Assembly: GCA_000435595.1 (NCBI GenBank)
Contig: FR895444.1
Coordinates: forward strand, 58,987-97,494
Direction of reading: 5' to 3'
DNA: 38,508 nucleotides
From: Firmicutes bacterium CAG:882
GTDB taxonomy: Bacteria > Bacillota > Clostridia > Lachnospirales > Lachnospiraceae
Below the pieces are notes generated by a model. The model was not told the origin of the DNA and ran no database searches. It saw only the letters and a list, made by a program, of their open reading frames with translations. Shown piece after piece: positions 24,244 through 32,906 of this stretch; the first letter of the stretch is position 1, and each line of letters opens with the position of its first letter. Both the position numbers and the translations under genes were made by a program.

Positions 24244-25383
24244 GTGATAGATTTAGCAGAATCAAGAAGTAAGCTTGATGTGATTGATAAACAGATAGTT
24301 GAGCTTATGAGGCAGCGAATGGAGATAAGCAAGGACGTTGCGGAATACAAGATAGCCAACAATAAGGCAGTCTATGACAAGACGAGAGAGAACGAGAAGC
24401 TTAAGACACTCTGTGCTCTTGTTGAGGATGAATTTGATAAAAAGTGTGTAGATGAACTTTTTAAGCAGATTATGGCGATGAGCCGTAAGCTTCAGTATGG
24501 AATACTTGAGGCGGGCGAGCACTCTAAGGCCGCACCGCATGTTGCGGTTAAGGAGCTTGAAAAGGATGGCTGCCGTGTTGTGTATCAGGGGGTTCCGGGG
24601 GCATACAGCCACGCAGCCACTCTCAAGTATTTTGGAGAGAATGCGCACTGCTCATGTGTTCCGACATTCAGGGCAGCCATGGAAGCCATAAAGAACGGTG
24701 AGGCTGATTACGCCGTGCTTCCGCTTGACAATTCAACAGCAGGTATTGTTAATGACACTTATGACCTGTTGAGGGAGTACGACAATTACATTGTTGCCGA
24801 GGAGACGGTAAAGATTGAGCATGCACTCGTCGGTATTCCGGGAACGGATATATCCAAGGTAAAGAGAGTGTATTCGCATGCACAGGGACTTATGCAGTGT
24901 GCTAAGTTTTTGGAGGATAAAGGCTGGCAGCAGCTCGGTGCGCCCAATACGGCGGTTGCCGCAAAAAAAATATTAGATGATAAGGACAGTACTCAGGTTG
25001 CCATTGCGAGCGAGACTGCAGCTAAGCTGTACGGACTTGAGATTCTTGCATCGCATATCAATACAAGCGGAGTCAACACGACGCGTTTTGTGATTGTTTC
25101 TAAGAACAGAATCGTGACGGAGGATGCCGACAAGGTAAGTATATGCTTTGAGATTCCACATGAAGCGGGAAGTCTGTACTCAATATTAAGCAATCTCATG
25201 TTCAACGGTCTTAATATGACTAAGATTGAGTCAAGACCTATAAGTGAGAGAAAGTGGGAGTTCATGTTCTATGTCGACTTCGGAGGGCATATATCCGATG
25301 CAGCGGTTAAGAATGCACTCAGAGGCATCGAGGAGGAAGCGATAGCAATTAAGCTGCTCGGAAATTATAAGGGACGCGATTAG
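24244..25383 (+). CDS. pheA: Bifunctional chorismate mutase/prephenate dehydratase (P-protein)
   Basis: A 379-residue enzyme making phenylpyruvate from chorismate. Residues 1-85 are an AroQ-type chorismate mutase (SRSKLDVIDKQIVELMRQRM, with KTRENEKL). About 103-285 is the dehydratase (VVYQGVPGAYSHAATLKYFG, AVLPLDNSTAGIV, VYSHAQGLMQC, and NTTRFVIVSK with the conserved Thr-Arg-Phe). About 297-375 is an ACT domain (EAGSLYSILSNL, KIESRPI) that normally binds Phe for feedback inhibition. I chose GTG 24244 because GGAGG at 24231-24235 is ideally spaced; the upstream TTG and ATG codons have none, and 379 residues is the normal family length. ppx follows after 34 bases. Confidence 0.93.
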   Translation: MIDLAESRSKLDVIDKQIVELMRQRMEISKDVAEYKIANNKAVYDKTRENEKLKTLCALVEDEFDKKCVDELFKQIMAMSRKLQYGILEAGEHSKAAPHVAVKELEKDGCRVVYQGVPGAYSHAATLKYFGENAHCSCVPTFRAAMEAIKNGEADYAVLPLDNSTAGIVNDTYDLLREYDNYIVAEETVKIEHALVGIPGTDISKVKRVYSHAQGLMQCAKFLEDKGWQQLGAPNTAVAAKKILDDKDSTQVAIASETAAKLYGLEILASHINTSGVNTTRFVIVSKNRIVTEDADKVSICFEIPHEAGSLYSILSNLMFNGLNMTKIESRPISERKWEFMFYVDFGGHISDAAVKNALRGIEEEAIAIKLLGNYKGRD

Positions 25384-25417
25384 TGCATATATGTGATAAA
25401 TAAGGAGATGAGGGAAG

Positions 25418-26944
25418 ATGGCTTATTCAACGTTTGCCGCTATCGATATCGGTTCAAGCTGCATGGAGATGGTGATTTACGAGATTTCAAGGGACAACGG
25501 AATAAAGAAGATTGACCATGTAAGATATAATTTTGAACTTGGAAAGAATACATATGAGGCAAAGGAAGTTGATTTTGAGGATGTGGAGAAGATGTGTGAC
25601 ATCCTCTACGGATTTTCGGAGATAATGAAGGATTACTGTATTGATGATTACAGGGCTTTTGCCACAAGTGCACTGAGAGAGGCGAAGAATGCCTACAGGG
25701 TCCTTGACAGAATCAAGGTGAGAACAGGGCTTGATGTGGAGATTCTGAGTAATTCGGAACAAAGATTCATAATATATAAAGCTCTTGCGGCTAAGAATGA
25801 TAAGTTTAACAAGATTATTGAGAAATCGACAGCACTTGTTGATGTCGGAGCCGGAAGTGCACAGGTGTCCATATTTGACAACGGTACTCTTGTGACAACA
25901 CAAAATGTAAGACTTGGTGCCGTGAGAATAAGCAATATGATGTCGGTGCTCTCACAGAATATTGTCAATTATGTGGATATAATGAAGGAATACATTGACA
26001 ACGACATGGTTACGCTTAATGAGCTGTTCTTAAAACGCAAAAAGATTCATAATATAATATTTGTGGGCGATTGTGTTCCGTACTACGCGAGGATGAAAGA
26101 GTTCTTTGATGACGGAGAGTACACGACAAGAAATAAGTTTAAAAAGTTTTTTGAGAAGATATATCACGAAAATACGGAAAAAATTGCGAAGCTCATGGAC
26201 ATTCAGGAGGATCAGGCAAAGCTTATTCTTCCGAGTGCAATGGTCTATATGAGAATGCTTGATTTTACACAGGCGGAGGATATATGGATGCCACAGGTAA
26301 GTCTGTGTGACGGTATGGCTGTTGAACATGCGCAGAATACGAAGAAATTTGAGCTGAAGCATGACTTTAAGGCGGATATTTTAGCGGCAGCAAAGACAAT
26401 ATCCAAGCGTTATTCAATCAGAAGCGAGCATGTGAGTCTCGTTGAGAAGAATGCACTTTTGATATATGACAGCATCAAAAAATATCATGGTCTTTCGGAG
26501 CGAGAGAGGTTTCTGCTTGAGATAGCATGCATTCTTCATGATTGCGGACAGTATATCAACATGCTGAATCCGGAGCAGTGTTCATACAGCATAATCATGT
26601 CGACGGAGATTATCGGACTTTCGCACAAGGAGAGGGAAATAATTGCAAATGTCGTAAAGTACAACACAATGGCGTTCGATGCGGACGATGCGCTGTGGAG
26701 CTTTGACCGCAAGGATTACCTTACGATTGCCAAGCTGACAGCGATTTTAAGAGTCAGCAACTCGCTTGACAGGGGACACAGACAGAAGTTTCAGGATATA
26801 GAGGTTGCGGTAAAGGACAATATGCTTGTGATAACGGCACACACATTTGAGGATATAACACTTGAGAAGGCGTATTTTACTGAGCGCGTTGAATTTTTTG
26901 AGGAGGTGTACGGACTTAAGCCTGTCATAAAGCAGAAGCGATAA
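25418..26944 (+). CDS. ppx: Ppx/GppA-family exopolyphosphatase
   Basis: A 508-residue protein of the actin-like ASKHA fold. The first phosphate loop is FAAIDIGSSCMEMVIYEIS and the second STALVDVGAGSAQVSIFDNG. The acidic DYRAFATSALREAKNA segment lies between. A C-terminal HD-type domain (about 325-505) has HDCGQYIN. The family removes terminal phosphates from polyphosphate or from pppGpp. Its position 26 bases before ppk favours polyphosphate turnover, and the RSH enzyme in the window makes a link with (p)ppGpp possible. The residues around the first loop deviate slightly from GSNS (here GSSC), a common variant in clostridial homologs as far as I recall. The ribosome site is GGAGATGAGGGA. Confidence 0.92.
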   Translation: MAYSTFAAIDIGSSCMEMVIYEISRDNGIKKIDHVRYNFELGKNTYEAKEVDFEDVEKMCDILYGFSEIMKDYCIDDYRAFATSALREAKNAYRVLDRIKVRTGLDVEILSNSEQRFIIYKALAAKNDKFNKIIEKSTALVDVGAGSAQVSIFDNGTLVTTQNVRLGAVRISNMMSVLSQNIVNYVDIMKEYIDNDMVTLNELFLKRKKIHNIIFVGDCVPYYARMKEFFDDGEYTTRNKFKKFFEKIYHENTEKIAKLMDIQEDQAKLILPSAMVYMRMLDFTQAEDIWMPQVSLCDGMAVEHAQNTKKFELKHDFKADILAAAKTISKRYSIRSEHVSLVEKNALLIYDSIKKYHGLSERERFLLEIACILHDCGQYINMLNPEQCSYSIIMSTEIIGLSHKEREIIANVVKYNTMAFDADDALWSFDRKDYLTIAKLTAILRVSNSLDRGHRQKFQDIEVAVKDNMLVITAHTFEDITLEKAYFTERVEFFEEVYGLKPVIKQKR

Positions 26945-26970
26945 GGTTAAATAGTCCGGAGTGAGGAGAT

Positions 26971-29091
26971 ATGGGAAATAATAGCAAGATGTTTATTAAC
27001 AGAGAGCTAAGCTGGCTTGAATTTGACACGAGGGTGCTCGGTGAGGCTGAAAATGAGGATAATCCGCTTTTTGAACGACTTAAATTCCTGAGCATAACGG
27101 CATCAAACCTTGATGAATTTTTCATGGTAAGAGTGGCTTCATTAAAGGATATGGTGAATGCCGGGTATACAAAGAAGGACATAGCGGGAATGACGGCCAA
27201 GGAACAGCTTGAAGCTCTTGATGGACGCACTCATGCGTTCGTAAAAAGACAGTATGCCATATACAACAACGAATTGGTGCCGGCACTCGACAATCAGGGT
27301 TTTCATATCATTGCAAGCCATGAGGATTTGACTGATGAACAGGCTGAGTTCGTGGATAAGTATTTTCATGAGGAGGTCTATCCTGTACTTACGCCTATGG
27401 CAGTCGATTCTTCAAGACCGTTTCCGCTTATAAGGAATAAGACACTCAACATCGCTGCACTGCTGAAAAAAAAGAACGGAGATGATGATGAGACTGAATT
27501 TGCCACCGTTCAGGTCCCTTCGGTGCTTCCGAGATTTGTCAGGCTTCCGGGCGGTGACGGGGATATTGTGATTCTGCTTGAGGAGATAATTGAGAGAAAC
27601 ATTGATAAGCTTTTTTTAAACTATGACATTTTATGCGCCTATCCTTATCGTATTATGCGCAATGCTGATTTTTCAATCGATGAGGAGGATGCGGAGGATC
27701 TGTTAAAGGAGATTGAAAAACAGCTCAAAAAGAGACAGTGGGGACAGACAATCAGATTAGAGGTTCAGGGAAATATTGACAAGCAGCTCCTTAAGAAGTT
27801 AAAAAGTGAGCTTGACATAACGGACAGTGACATATACAGGATAGACGGACCGCTCGACCTTACATTCCTTATGAAGATGTACGTAAGCTTCGGATATGAA
27901 CATCTTAAGACACCTAAGTACACTCCTGCACCTGTGCCTGAGCTGATGGATGGAAGGAACATATTCGAGGCGATACGGGAAGGTGACATTCTCCTGCATC
28001 ATCCGTACCAGACCTTTGACCCCGTGGTGGACTTCGTAAGACAGGCGGCGAAGGATCCGGCGGTGCTTGCAATTAAGCAGACGCTCTATCGTGTGAGCGG
28101 TAATTCGCCTATTGTTGCGGCACTTGCTGCGGCAGCGGAGAACGGCAAGCAGGTGTCGGTTCTTGTTGAGCTTAAGGCAAGGTTCGACGAGGAGAACAAT
28201 ATTATCTGGGCAAAAAAGCTTGAGCAGGCGGGCTGCCATGTAATATACGGACTTGTCGGTCTAAAGACTCACAGCAAGATAACACTTGCAGTAAGGCGTG
28301 AGGAGGATGGAATAAGACGATATGTCCATCTCGGAACGGGAAATTACAATGATTCGACAGCCAAGCTTTACTGTGATATGGGACTTTTTACATGTTCTCC
28401 TGCCATCGGTGAGGATGCAACTGCTGTATTTAACATGCTCTCAGGATATTCCGAGCCTGTCGGCTGGAATAAGCTCTCACTTGCTCCGCTGTGGCTTAGG
28501 GAGCGCTTCCATTATCTCGTCGAGAGGGAGATAGAACGTGCGAAGGACGGACAGAATGCGCACATAATAGCCAAGATGAACTCCGTGTGCGATAAGGATA
28601 TAATAGAGCTTATGTACAAGGCATCAAAAGCAGGTGTTAAGATTGAACTTATCGTGAGAGGTATATGCTGTCTGATACCACAGCTTGATGGCGTGAGCGA
28701 GAATATAACCGTGCGCTCGATAGTCGGAACATTCCTTGAGCACAGCAGAATATTCTACTTTGAGAACGGAGGGAATCCTGAAATATATATGGCAAGTGCC
28801 GACTGGATGTCAAGAAATCTTGACAGACGTGTCGAAATTATGTTCCCGGTTGAGGATGCGCGCCTTAAGAAGGAGGTTAAGCATATCCTTGACGTGCAGC
28901 TTGCCGACAATGTGAAGGCACAGCTCATGCAGCCTGACGGTTCATACAGGAAAATAAAGAATGCCCCGGATATGCCGCAGGTCGAAGCACAGCAGGTTTT
29001 TTGTGAGGAAGCACAGGAGAAGGCAAAAGCCGTTACAGAAGGGGCTGATGTGCATAGCAGCAGAGTATTCACACCGATGAAGCATGAATAA
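26971..29091 (+). CDS. ppk1: Polyphosphate kinase 1
   Basis: A 706-residue kinase of the normal length. The N-terminal domain starts FINRELSWLEFDTRVLGEAE, followed by SITASNLDEFFMVRVASLKD. Phospholipase-D-like catalytic domains contain AIKQTLYRVSGNSPIV, LKTHSKI (His434, the expected autophosphorylated histidine, at the position of His435 in E. coli), and YVHLGTGNYNDSTAKLY. The C-terminal part has SADWMSRNLDRRVEIMFPV. It reversibly polymerises ATP gamma-phosphate into polyphosphate. It is co-transcribed with ppx, so synthesis and degradation share regulation. About 35 Ala/Gln/Glu-rich residues at the C-terminus look like a lineage-specific tail. Confidence 0.97.
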   Translation: MGNNSKMFINRELSWLEFDTRVLGEAENEDNPLFERLKFLSITASNLDEFFMVRVASLKDMVNAGYTKKDIAGMTAKEQLEALDGRTHAFVKRQYAIYNNELVPALDNQGFHIIASHEDLTDEQAEFVDKYFHEEVYPVLTPMAVDSSRPFPLIRNKTLNIAALLKKKNGDDDETEFATVQVPSVLPRFVRLPGGDGDIVILLEEIIERNIDKLFLNYDILCAYPYRIMRNADFSIDEEDAEDLLKEIEKQLKKRQWGQTIRLEVQGNIDKQLLKKLKSELDITDSDIYRIDGPLDLTFLMKMYVSFGYEHLKTPKYTPAPVPELMDGRNIFEAIREGDILLHHPYQTFDPVVDFVRQAAKDPAVLAIKQTLYRVSGNSPIVAALAAAAENGKQVSVLVELKARFDEENNIIWAKKLEQAGCHVIYGLVGLKTHSKITLAVRREEDGIRRYVHLGTGNYNDSTAKLYCDMGLFTCSPAIGEDATAVFNMLSGYSEPVGWNKLSLAPLWLRERFHYLVEREIERAKDGQNAHIIAKMNSVCDKDIIELMYKASKAGVKIELIVRGICCLIPQLDGVSENITVRSIVGTFLEHSRIFYFENGGNPEIYMASADWMSRNLDRRVEIMFPVEDARLKKEVKHILDVQLADNVKAQLMQPDGSYRKIKNAPDMPQVEAQQVFCEEAQEKAKAVTEGADVHSSRVFTPMKHE

Positions 29092-29136
29092 TGTATGTCG
29101 GATTGGCGGACATTAACGACAGGCTGAAAATATAAG

Positions 29137-29165
29137 TTGACAAATAGTTATTGTTTGTGTATATT
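29137..29165 (+). promoter_or_regulatory. Consensus promoter of the aldolase-like gene
   Basis: TTGACA at 29137-29142, 17 bases, TATATT at 29160-29165. It lies after ppk with no clear terminator between, and about 90 bases before the gene start. Confidence 0.8.
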
Positions 29166-29179
29166 TATAGAGTGCTTCA

Positions 29180-29208
29180 CTGGTTTAAAGCGTAACGCTT
29201 TAAAGCAG
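29180..29208 (+). promoter_or_regulatory. Leader hairpin/palindrome ahead of the aldolase-like gene
   Basis: TTTAAAGCG-TAA-CGCTTTAAA (29184-29204) is a perfect 9-bp palindrome, extended by CTG/CAG beyond one mismatch. It begins about eight bases after the predicted transcript start. There is no following T run, so it is not a terminator. It is either an operator or an RNA stem at the 5' end of the message. Confidence 0.5.
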
Positions 29209-29253
29209 ATAATTAAGAAGCATAAGAAATACACAGATACAGGAGTGAAAAAG

Positions 29254-30231
29254 ATGGATAATACATTTGGAACAATCGTGTCCTACAGACCTGACATTAA
29301 GGTCGTCGATGCAACATTGAGGGACGGAGGACTTGTCAACAATTTCGGTTTTACAACGGAATTTGTCAAGGATTTATATAAAACCAATATTGCGGCAGGC
29401 GTAGACTATATGGAGTTTGGCTATAAGGCTTCCAAGGATATATTTGACCCGAAGGATTTCGGAAAGTGGAAGTTCTCCAATGAGGATGATATTCGCGAGA
29501 TAGTGGGCGATAATGATGCTGATCTTAAGATATGTGTCATGGCTGATGTCGGAAGAACGGATTACAAGAGGGACATTATCAACAAGGAGGACAGCGTAAT
29601 CGACATGATTCGTGTCGCGACATATATCCACCAGATACCTACCGCAATCGATATGATAAGCGATGCCAAGGAGAAGGGATATGAGGTTACGGTTAATCTT
29701 ATGGCTGTATCTAAGGTTGATGACGAGAATCTTGACAACGGACTTGAACTTCTCGCACAGTCGGATGCGGACTGCATTTACCTTGTGGACAGCTTTGGAG
29801 CCTTCTATCCTGAGCAGGTCAGAAGATTGACCGCGAGATATATGGCAGCGGCAGCTAAGTACGGCAAGAAGATAGGTGTTCATGCACATAACAATCAGCA
29901 GCTTGCATTTGCCAACACCATTGAGGCGGCAATCAACGGAGCAAGTTATCTTGATGCCACAATGAGCGGTATGGGAAGAGGTGCGGGCAACTGCTATATG
30001 GAGCAGCTTTTATCCTTCCTAAGAAATCCTAAGTACAATCTCCTTCCGGTTATGAACTTCGTTGAGAAGCACATGAACAAGCTGAAGGAAGGTCCTGATA
30101 AGTGGGGATTCGACCTTCCGTATCTTTTGACAGGGGTACTTAACAGCCATCCTTCATCGGCTATCAAGTGCATCAAGGAGGGCAGAACGGATTATTCGAA
30201 GTTCTATCAGGAGCTTCTTGATATGGAATAA
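29254..30231 (+). CDS. DRE-TIM (HMGL-like) aldolase-domain protein
   Basis: A 325-residue TIM-barrel protein. It starts with VVDATLRDGGLVNNFGF (metal-binding Asp and catalytic Arg of DRE-TIM enzymes) and ends its barrel with IGVHAHNNQQLAFANTIEAA and LDATMSGMGRGAGNCYMEQL (metal-binding His-x-His-Asn). These match 4-hydroxy-2-oxovalerate aldolase/HMG-CoA-lyase relatives, but the C-terminal communication domain of DmpG is not evident and no aldehyde dehydrogenase partner lies nearby. The substrate is therefore open: a 2-keto acid aldol or Claisen reaction is expected. ATG 29254 follows an AGGAGTG site; the longer frame from 29137 is promoter DNA. It forms its own unit with promoter and terminator. 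Confidence 0.85.
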   Translation: MDNTFGTIVSYRPDIKVVDATLRDGGLVNNFGFTTEFVKDLYKTNIAAGVDYMEFGYKASKDIFDPKDFGKWKFSNEDDIREIVGDNDADLKICVMADVGRTDYKRDIINKEDSVIDMIRVATYIHQIPTAIDMISDAKEKGYEVTVNLMAVSKVDDENLDNGLELLAQSDADCIYLVDSFGAFYPEQVRRLTARYMAAAAKYGKKIGVHAHNNQQLAFANTIEAAINGASYLDATMSGMGRGAGNCYMEQLLSFLRNPKYNLLPVMNFVEKHMNKLKEGPDKWGFDLPYLLTGVLNSHPSSAIKCIKEGRTDYSKFYQELLDME

Positions 30232-30237
30232 AATTAA

Positions 30238-30281
30238 GACCGCTGTATCTGCATTTTGTGGTGGATACGGCGGTCTGTTTT
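30238..30281 (+). terminator. Rho-independent terminator after the aldolase-like gene
   Basis: GACCGCTGTATC (30238-30249) pairs with GATACGGCGGTC (30264-30275), twelve pairs with one G-U, followed by TGTTTTGTT. Confidence 0.88.
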
Positions 30282-30339
30282 GTTGCTTTTTTTTGCTTTT
30301 TGTGGTATTGTTAAATAAAAAATTCGGAGGGTTATATTT

Positions 30340-31329
30340 ATGTATATTGCAGCAGCGGACAGATATGAGAAGATGAAGTATGTAAGATGCGGTAAGAGCG
30401 GTCTTAAGCTTCCGATGGTTTCGCTTGGATTATGGCATAATTTTGGCAGTAATGCATCGTTCGACAATATGAAGGCATTATGTGAGACGGCATTTGACAA
30501 TGGAATTACACATTTTGACCTTGCAAACAATTATGGACCGATTCCGGGCAGTGCCGAGGAGAATTTTGGAAGGGTGCTAAAGGACGGACTTGGAGCATAC
30601 AGAGATGAGCTTGTGGTTTCCACGAAGGCAGGTTACGAAATGTGGGATGGACCTTACGGCAACTGGGGCTCGAGAAAATACCTCATTGCGAGCCTTGATC
30701 AGAGTCTTAAGAGAATGGGACTTGACTATGTCGATATATTCTATCATCACAGACCGGATCCGGAGACACCGCTTGAGGAGACTATGCTTGCACTTGATTC
30801 CATAGTAAAGAGCGGTAAGGCACTCTATGTCGGAATTTCCAATTACAATAAAGTGCAGACAGAGCAGGCGGTGAAGATACTGACAGAGCTTAAGACACCT
30901 TTCATAATTAACCAGAGAAAGTATTCAATGTTTGTGAGAGACATTGAGGAGGACGGACTTAAGTCTTATGCGGCGGCAAACGGTATCGGAATCATAGCCT
31001 TCTGCCCTCTTGCACAGGGGCTTTTAACCGATAAGTATCTCCATGGAATACCTGAGGATAGCAGAATAAGAACCGACGGAAGATTCCTAAAGGAGAATGC
31101 AATCAATGAGGAGACGCTTGCAAAGATTTCAGCACTCAATGAGATAGCGGCAGGCAGAGGTCAGTCTCTTGCACAGATGGCGCTTTCATGGGATTTGCGT
31201 GACGGAGAGGTTACGAGTGTTCTTATAGGAGCTTCTAAGCCTTCACAGATTACGGAAAACTGTCGTATAGTGAATGCGGCACCGTTTACTGCCGAGGAGC
31301 TTGCAAGGATTGAGAATATTCTTGTATAA
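30340..31329 (+). CDS. Aldo/keto reductase, YghZ (L-glyceraldehyde 3-phosphate reductase)-like
   Basis: A 329-residue (alpha/beta)8 oxidoreductase. Motifs are LPMVSLGLWHNFG, THFDLANNYGPIPGSAEENF (Asp and Tyr of the catalytic tetrad), VVSTKAGYEMWDGPYG (catalytic Lys), VDIFYHHRPDPETPLEETM (His) and the C-terminal NADPH-binding SVLIGASKPSQITEN. The WDGPYG insert and the N-terminus MYIAAADRYEKMKYVRCGKS place it with the YghZ/Gpr group. These reduce small aldehydes such as methylglyoxal with NADPH, so detoxification is the likely role. A GGAGG site sits ten bases ahead of the ATG. No strong terminator lies before the next gene. Confidence 0.92.
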   Translation: MYIAAADRYEKMKYVRCGKSGLKLPMVSLGLWHNFGSNASFDNMKALCETAFDNGITHFDLANNYGPIPGSAEENFGRVLKDGLGAYRDELVVSTKAGYEMWDGPYGNWGSRKYLIASLDQSLKRMGLDYVDIFYHHRPDPETPLEETMLALDSIVKSGKALYVGISNYNKVQTEQAVKILTELKTPFIINQRKYSMFVRDIEEDGLKSYAAANGIGIIAFCPLAQGLLTDKYLHGIPEDSRIRTDGRFLKENAINEETLAKISALNEIAAGRGQSLAQMALSWDLRDGEVTSVLIGASKPSQITENCRIVNAAPFTAEELARIENILV

Positions 31330-31332
31330 TAT

Positions 31333-31345
31333 GAAACTTCGTTCC
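31333..31345. repeat. short palindromic repeat core GAAACTTCGTTCC, copy 1
   Basis: The same 13 bases form the tip of the perfect hairpin at 35433-35470. Here the flanks do not pair well, only GAA with TTC. Confidence 0.4.
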
Positions 31346-31388
31346 AAAGTAGGTCGTTTTTAAATAATAAATACATTGAGGATATATT

Positions 31389-31997
31389 ATGGACAGCACA
31401 TACGATTTTATAGAAAAGCTTTCAACAAAAGAACCGACACCGGGAGGCGGAGGAGCGAGCGCACTTCTCGGAGCTGTTGCGGCTGCACTTGCATCTATGG
31501 TTGCCGGTCTTACGTCGGGCAAGAAAAAATATGCAGAGTATCAGGATGATATTGAGCGCATAATAAAAAATATGAATTTTGAGATTAAGGTATTTCTTGC
31601 ATTGATTGACAAGGATGCTGAAGGATTCCTCCCTCTTTCGAGAGCTTACGCTATTCCTAAGGATTCTCCGGAAAGAGAAGCGGTTTTAGAACAGGCACTT
31701 GCGGTTGCGGCACAGACACCGTTTGAGATTTTAAAGGAATGTGACAAGCTTCTGTCGGTTCTTGAAGAGCTTACCGTGAAGGGTTCAAGACTTGCACTCA
31801 GTGATGTGGGAGTTGCAGCTGCAGCATGTCGTGCGGCAGCAGACGGGGCAGCAATGAACGTGTATGCCAACACAGGACTGATGAAGAAACGTGATTATGC
31901 GGATGAACTCAATGAGATGACAATGGCATATCAGAGAAGATGCAGGGATATGTGCGATAAGGTATATGATGTTGTATTCGGTAATATGGGGCTGTAA
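31389..31997 (+). CDS. Cyclodeaminase/cyclohydrolase family protein (FchA-like methenyl-THF cyclohydrolase)
   Basis: A 202-residue all-helical protein of the formiminotransferase-cyclodeaminase C-terminal family. The N-terminal signature TKEPTPGGGGASALLGAVAA and following ALASMVAGLTSGKKKY are characteristic, as is DVGVAAAACRAAADGAAMNV. Stand-alone members are either methenyl-tetrahydrofolate cyclohydrolases (FchA) or formimino-tetrahydrofolate cyclodeaminases. No histidine-degradation genes are nearby, and folD follows 11 bases later, so the cyclohydrolase role is favoured. This would supply or consume formyl-tetrahydrofolate from the one-carbon units made by GlyA and FolD. Confidence 0.88.
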   Translation: MDSTYDFIEKLSTKEPTPGGGGASALLGAVAAALASMVAGLTSGKKKYAEYQDDIERIIKNMNFEIKVFLALIDKDAEGFLPLSRAYAIPKDSPEREAVLEQALAVAAQTPFEILKECDKLLSVLEELTVKGSRLALSDVGVAAAACRAAADGAAMNVYANTGLMKKRDYADELNEMTMAYQRRCRDMCDKVYDVVFGNMGL

Positions 31998-32017
31998 ATA
32001 TATAAAATGTGAGGCTT

Positions 32018-32866
32018 ATGTTTATTATGGTGGAATACAGAGGAATGCCTGCCGTCAAGGCTATGGCAGAGGAGTTTAAGAGCCGTGTGGCAGCATTAAA
32101 GGAGAGAGGCGTATATCCGAAGCTTGCGGTGGTAAGAGCAGGTGAGAGAGAAGATGATATTGCCTACGAGAAGGGGATAATGAAGCGGTTTGGGACTGTG
32201 GAGGCGGAAGTCGAGGTTATAAAGCTTCCGATTGATATTGACGAGGAATCATTTGAGGAGACAATTCGCAGATTGAACGAGGATGAGAAGGTTCACGGGA
32301 TTTTGGTGTTCAGACCGCTTCCCAAGCAGTTAGATGATAACAGGCTTAAGGAAATTATAAGGCCGGACAAGGATGTGGACAGTATAAGCATGGCGAATGC
32401 AGCCAAGGTTTTTGCGGGTGATAAGACGGGTTACGCACCTTGCACGGCACAGGCGGTTATGGAACTCTTAGAGCACAATAAGATTGATTTGACAGGAAAA
32501 AAGGTTGCCATTGTAGGAAGAAGCCTTGTTGTCGGCAAGCCGCTAGCGATGCTGATGCTCGGAAGGAATGCCACTGTCACGGTATGCCACACAAGAACGA
32601 AGAATATCGCGGAGGAATGTAAGAGAGCGGATATTCTTGTGGCATGTGCCGGAAGTGCGAAGATGATCAAGAGGGATTTTACGAATCCTGACCAGATTGT
32701 TGTCGATGTGGGTATCAATTTTGTTGATGGAGCCATGTGCGGTGATGTGGATTATGACGATGTTGCGGAGCATGTTGCGGCAATCACTCCTGTTCCGGGC
32801 GGAGTCGGAACGGTAACGACATCGGTGCTTTTAAAGCATACACTTGAGAGTGCGGAGAGAAGATAA
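32018..32866 (+). CDS. folD: Methylene-tetrahydrofolate dehydrogenase (FolD family)
   Basis: A 282-residue enzyme with an N-terminal catalytic domain and a C-terminal NADP-binding domain. Motifs are VHGILVFRPLPKQLDD, KDVDSISMANAAK, PCTAQAVMELL, VAIVGRSLVVGKPLAMLM and AAITPVPGGVGTVTTSVLL. Bifunctional FolD proteins have Tyr-x3-Lys in the active site, with the Lys needed for cyclohydrolase activity. Here the sequence is AYEKGIMKR, so Tyr50 is followed by Ile54 at that place, with Lys at 52 and 56 instead. It may be dehydrogenase only, with the adjacent FchA-like protein doing the hydrolysis. The start is uncertain: ATG 32018 lies close to GTGAGG and ATG 32027 rather far from it. Confidence 0.92.
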   Translation: MFIMVEYRGMPAVKAMAEEFKSRVAALKERGVYPKLAVVRAGEREDDIAYEKGIMKRFGTVEAEVEVIKLPIDIDEESFEETIRRLNEDEKVHGILVFRPLPKQLDDNRLKEIIRPDKDVDSISMANAAKVFAGDKTGYAPCTAQAVMELLEHNKIDLTGKKVAIVGRSLVVGKPLAMLMLGRNATVTVCHTRTKNIAEECKRADILVACAGSAKMIKRDFTNPDQIVVDVGINFVDGAMCGDVDYDDVAEHVAAITPVPGGVGTVTTSVLLKHTLESAERR

Positions 32867-32906
32867 TATTTTTTGTGCTGCTGTTGGGAGGCAGAAGGGA
32901 GTTGCT

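Noticed and set aside
29137..29253. Longer start of the aldolase-like gene at 29137
   Set aside because: The region holds a perfect promoter and a leader palindrome, and AGGAGTG precedes ATG 29254.
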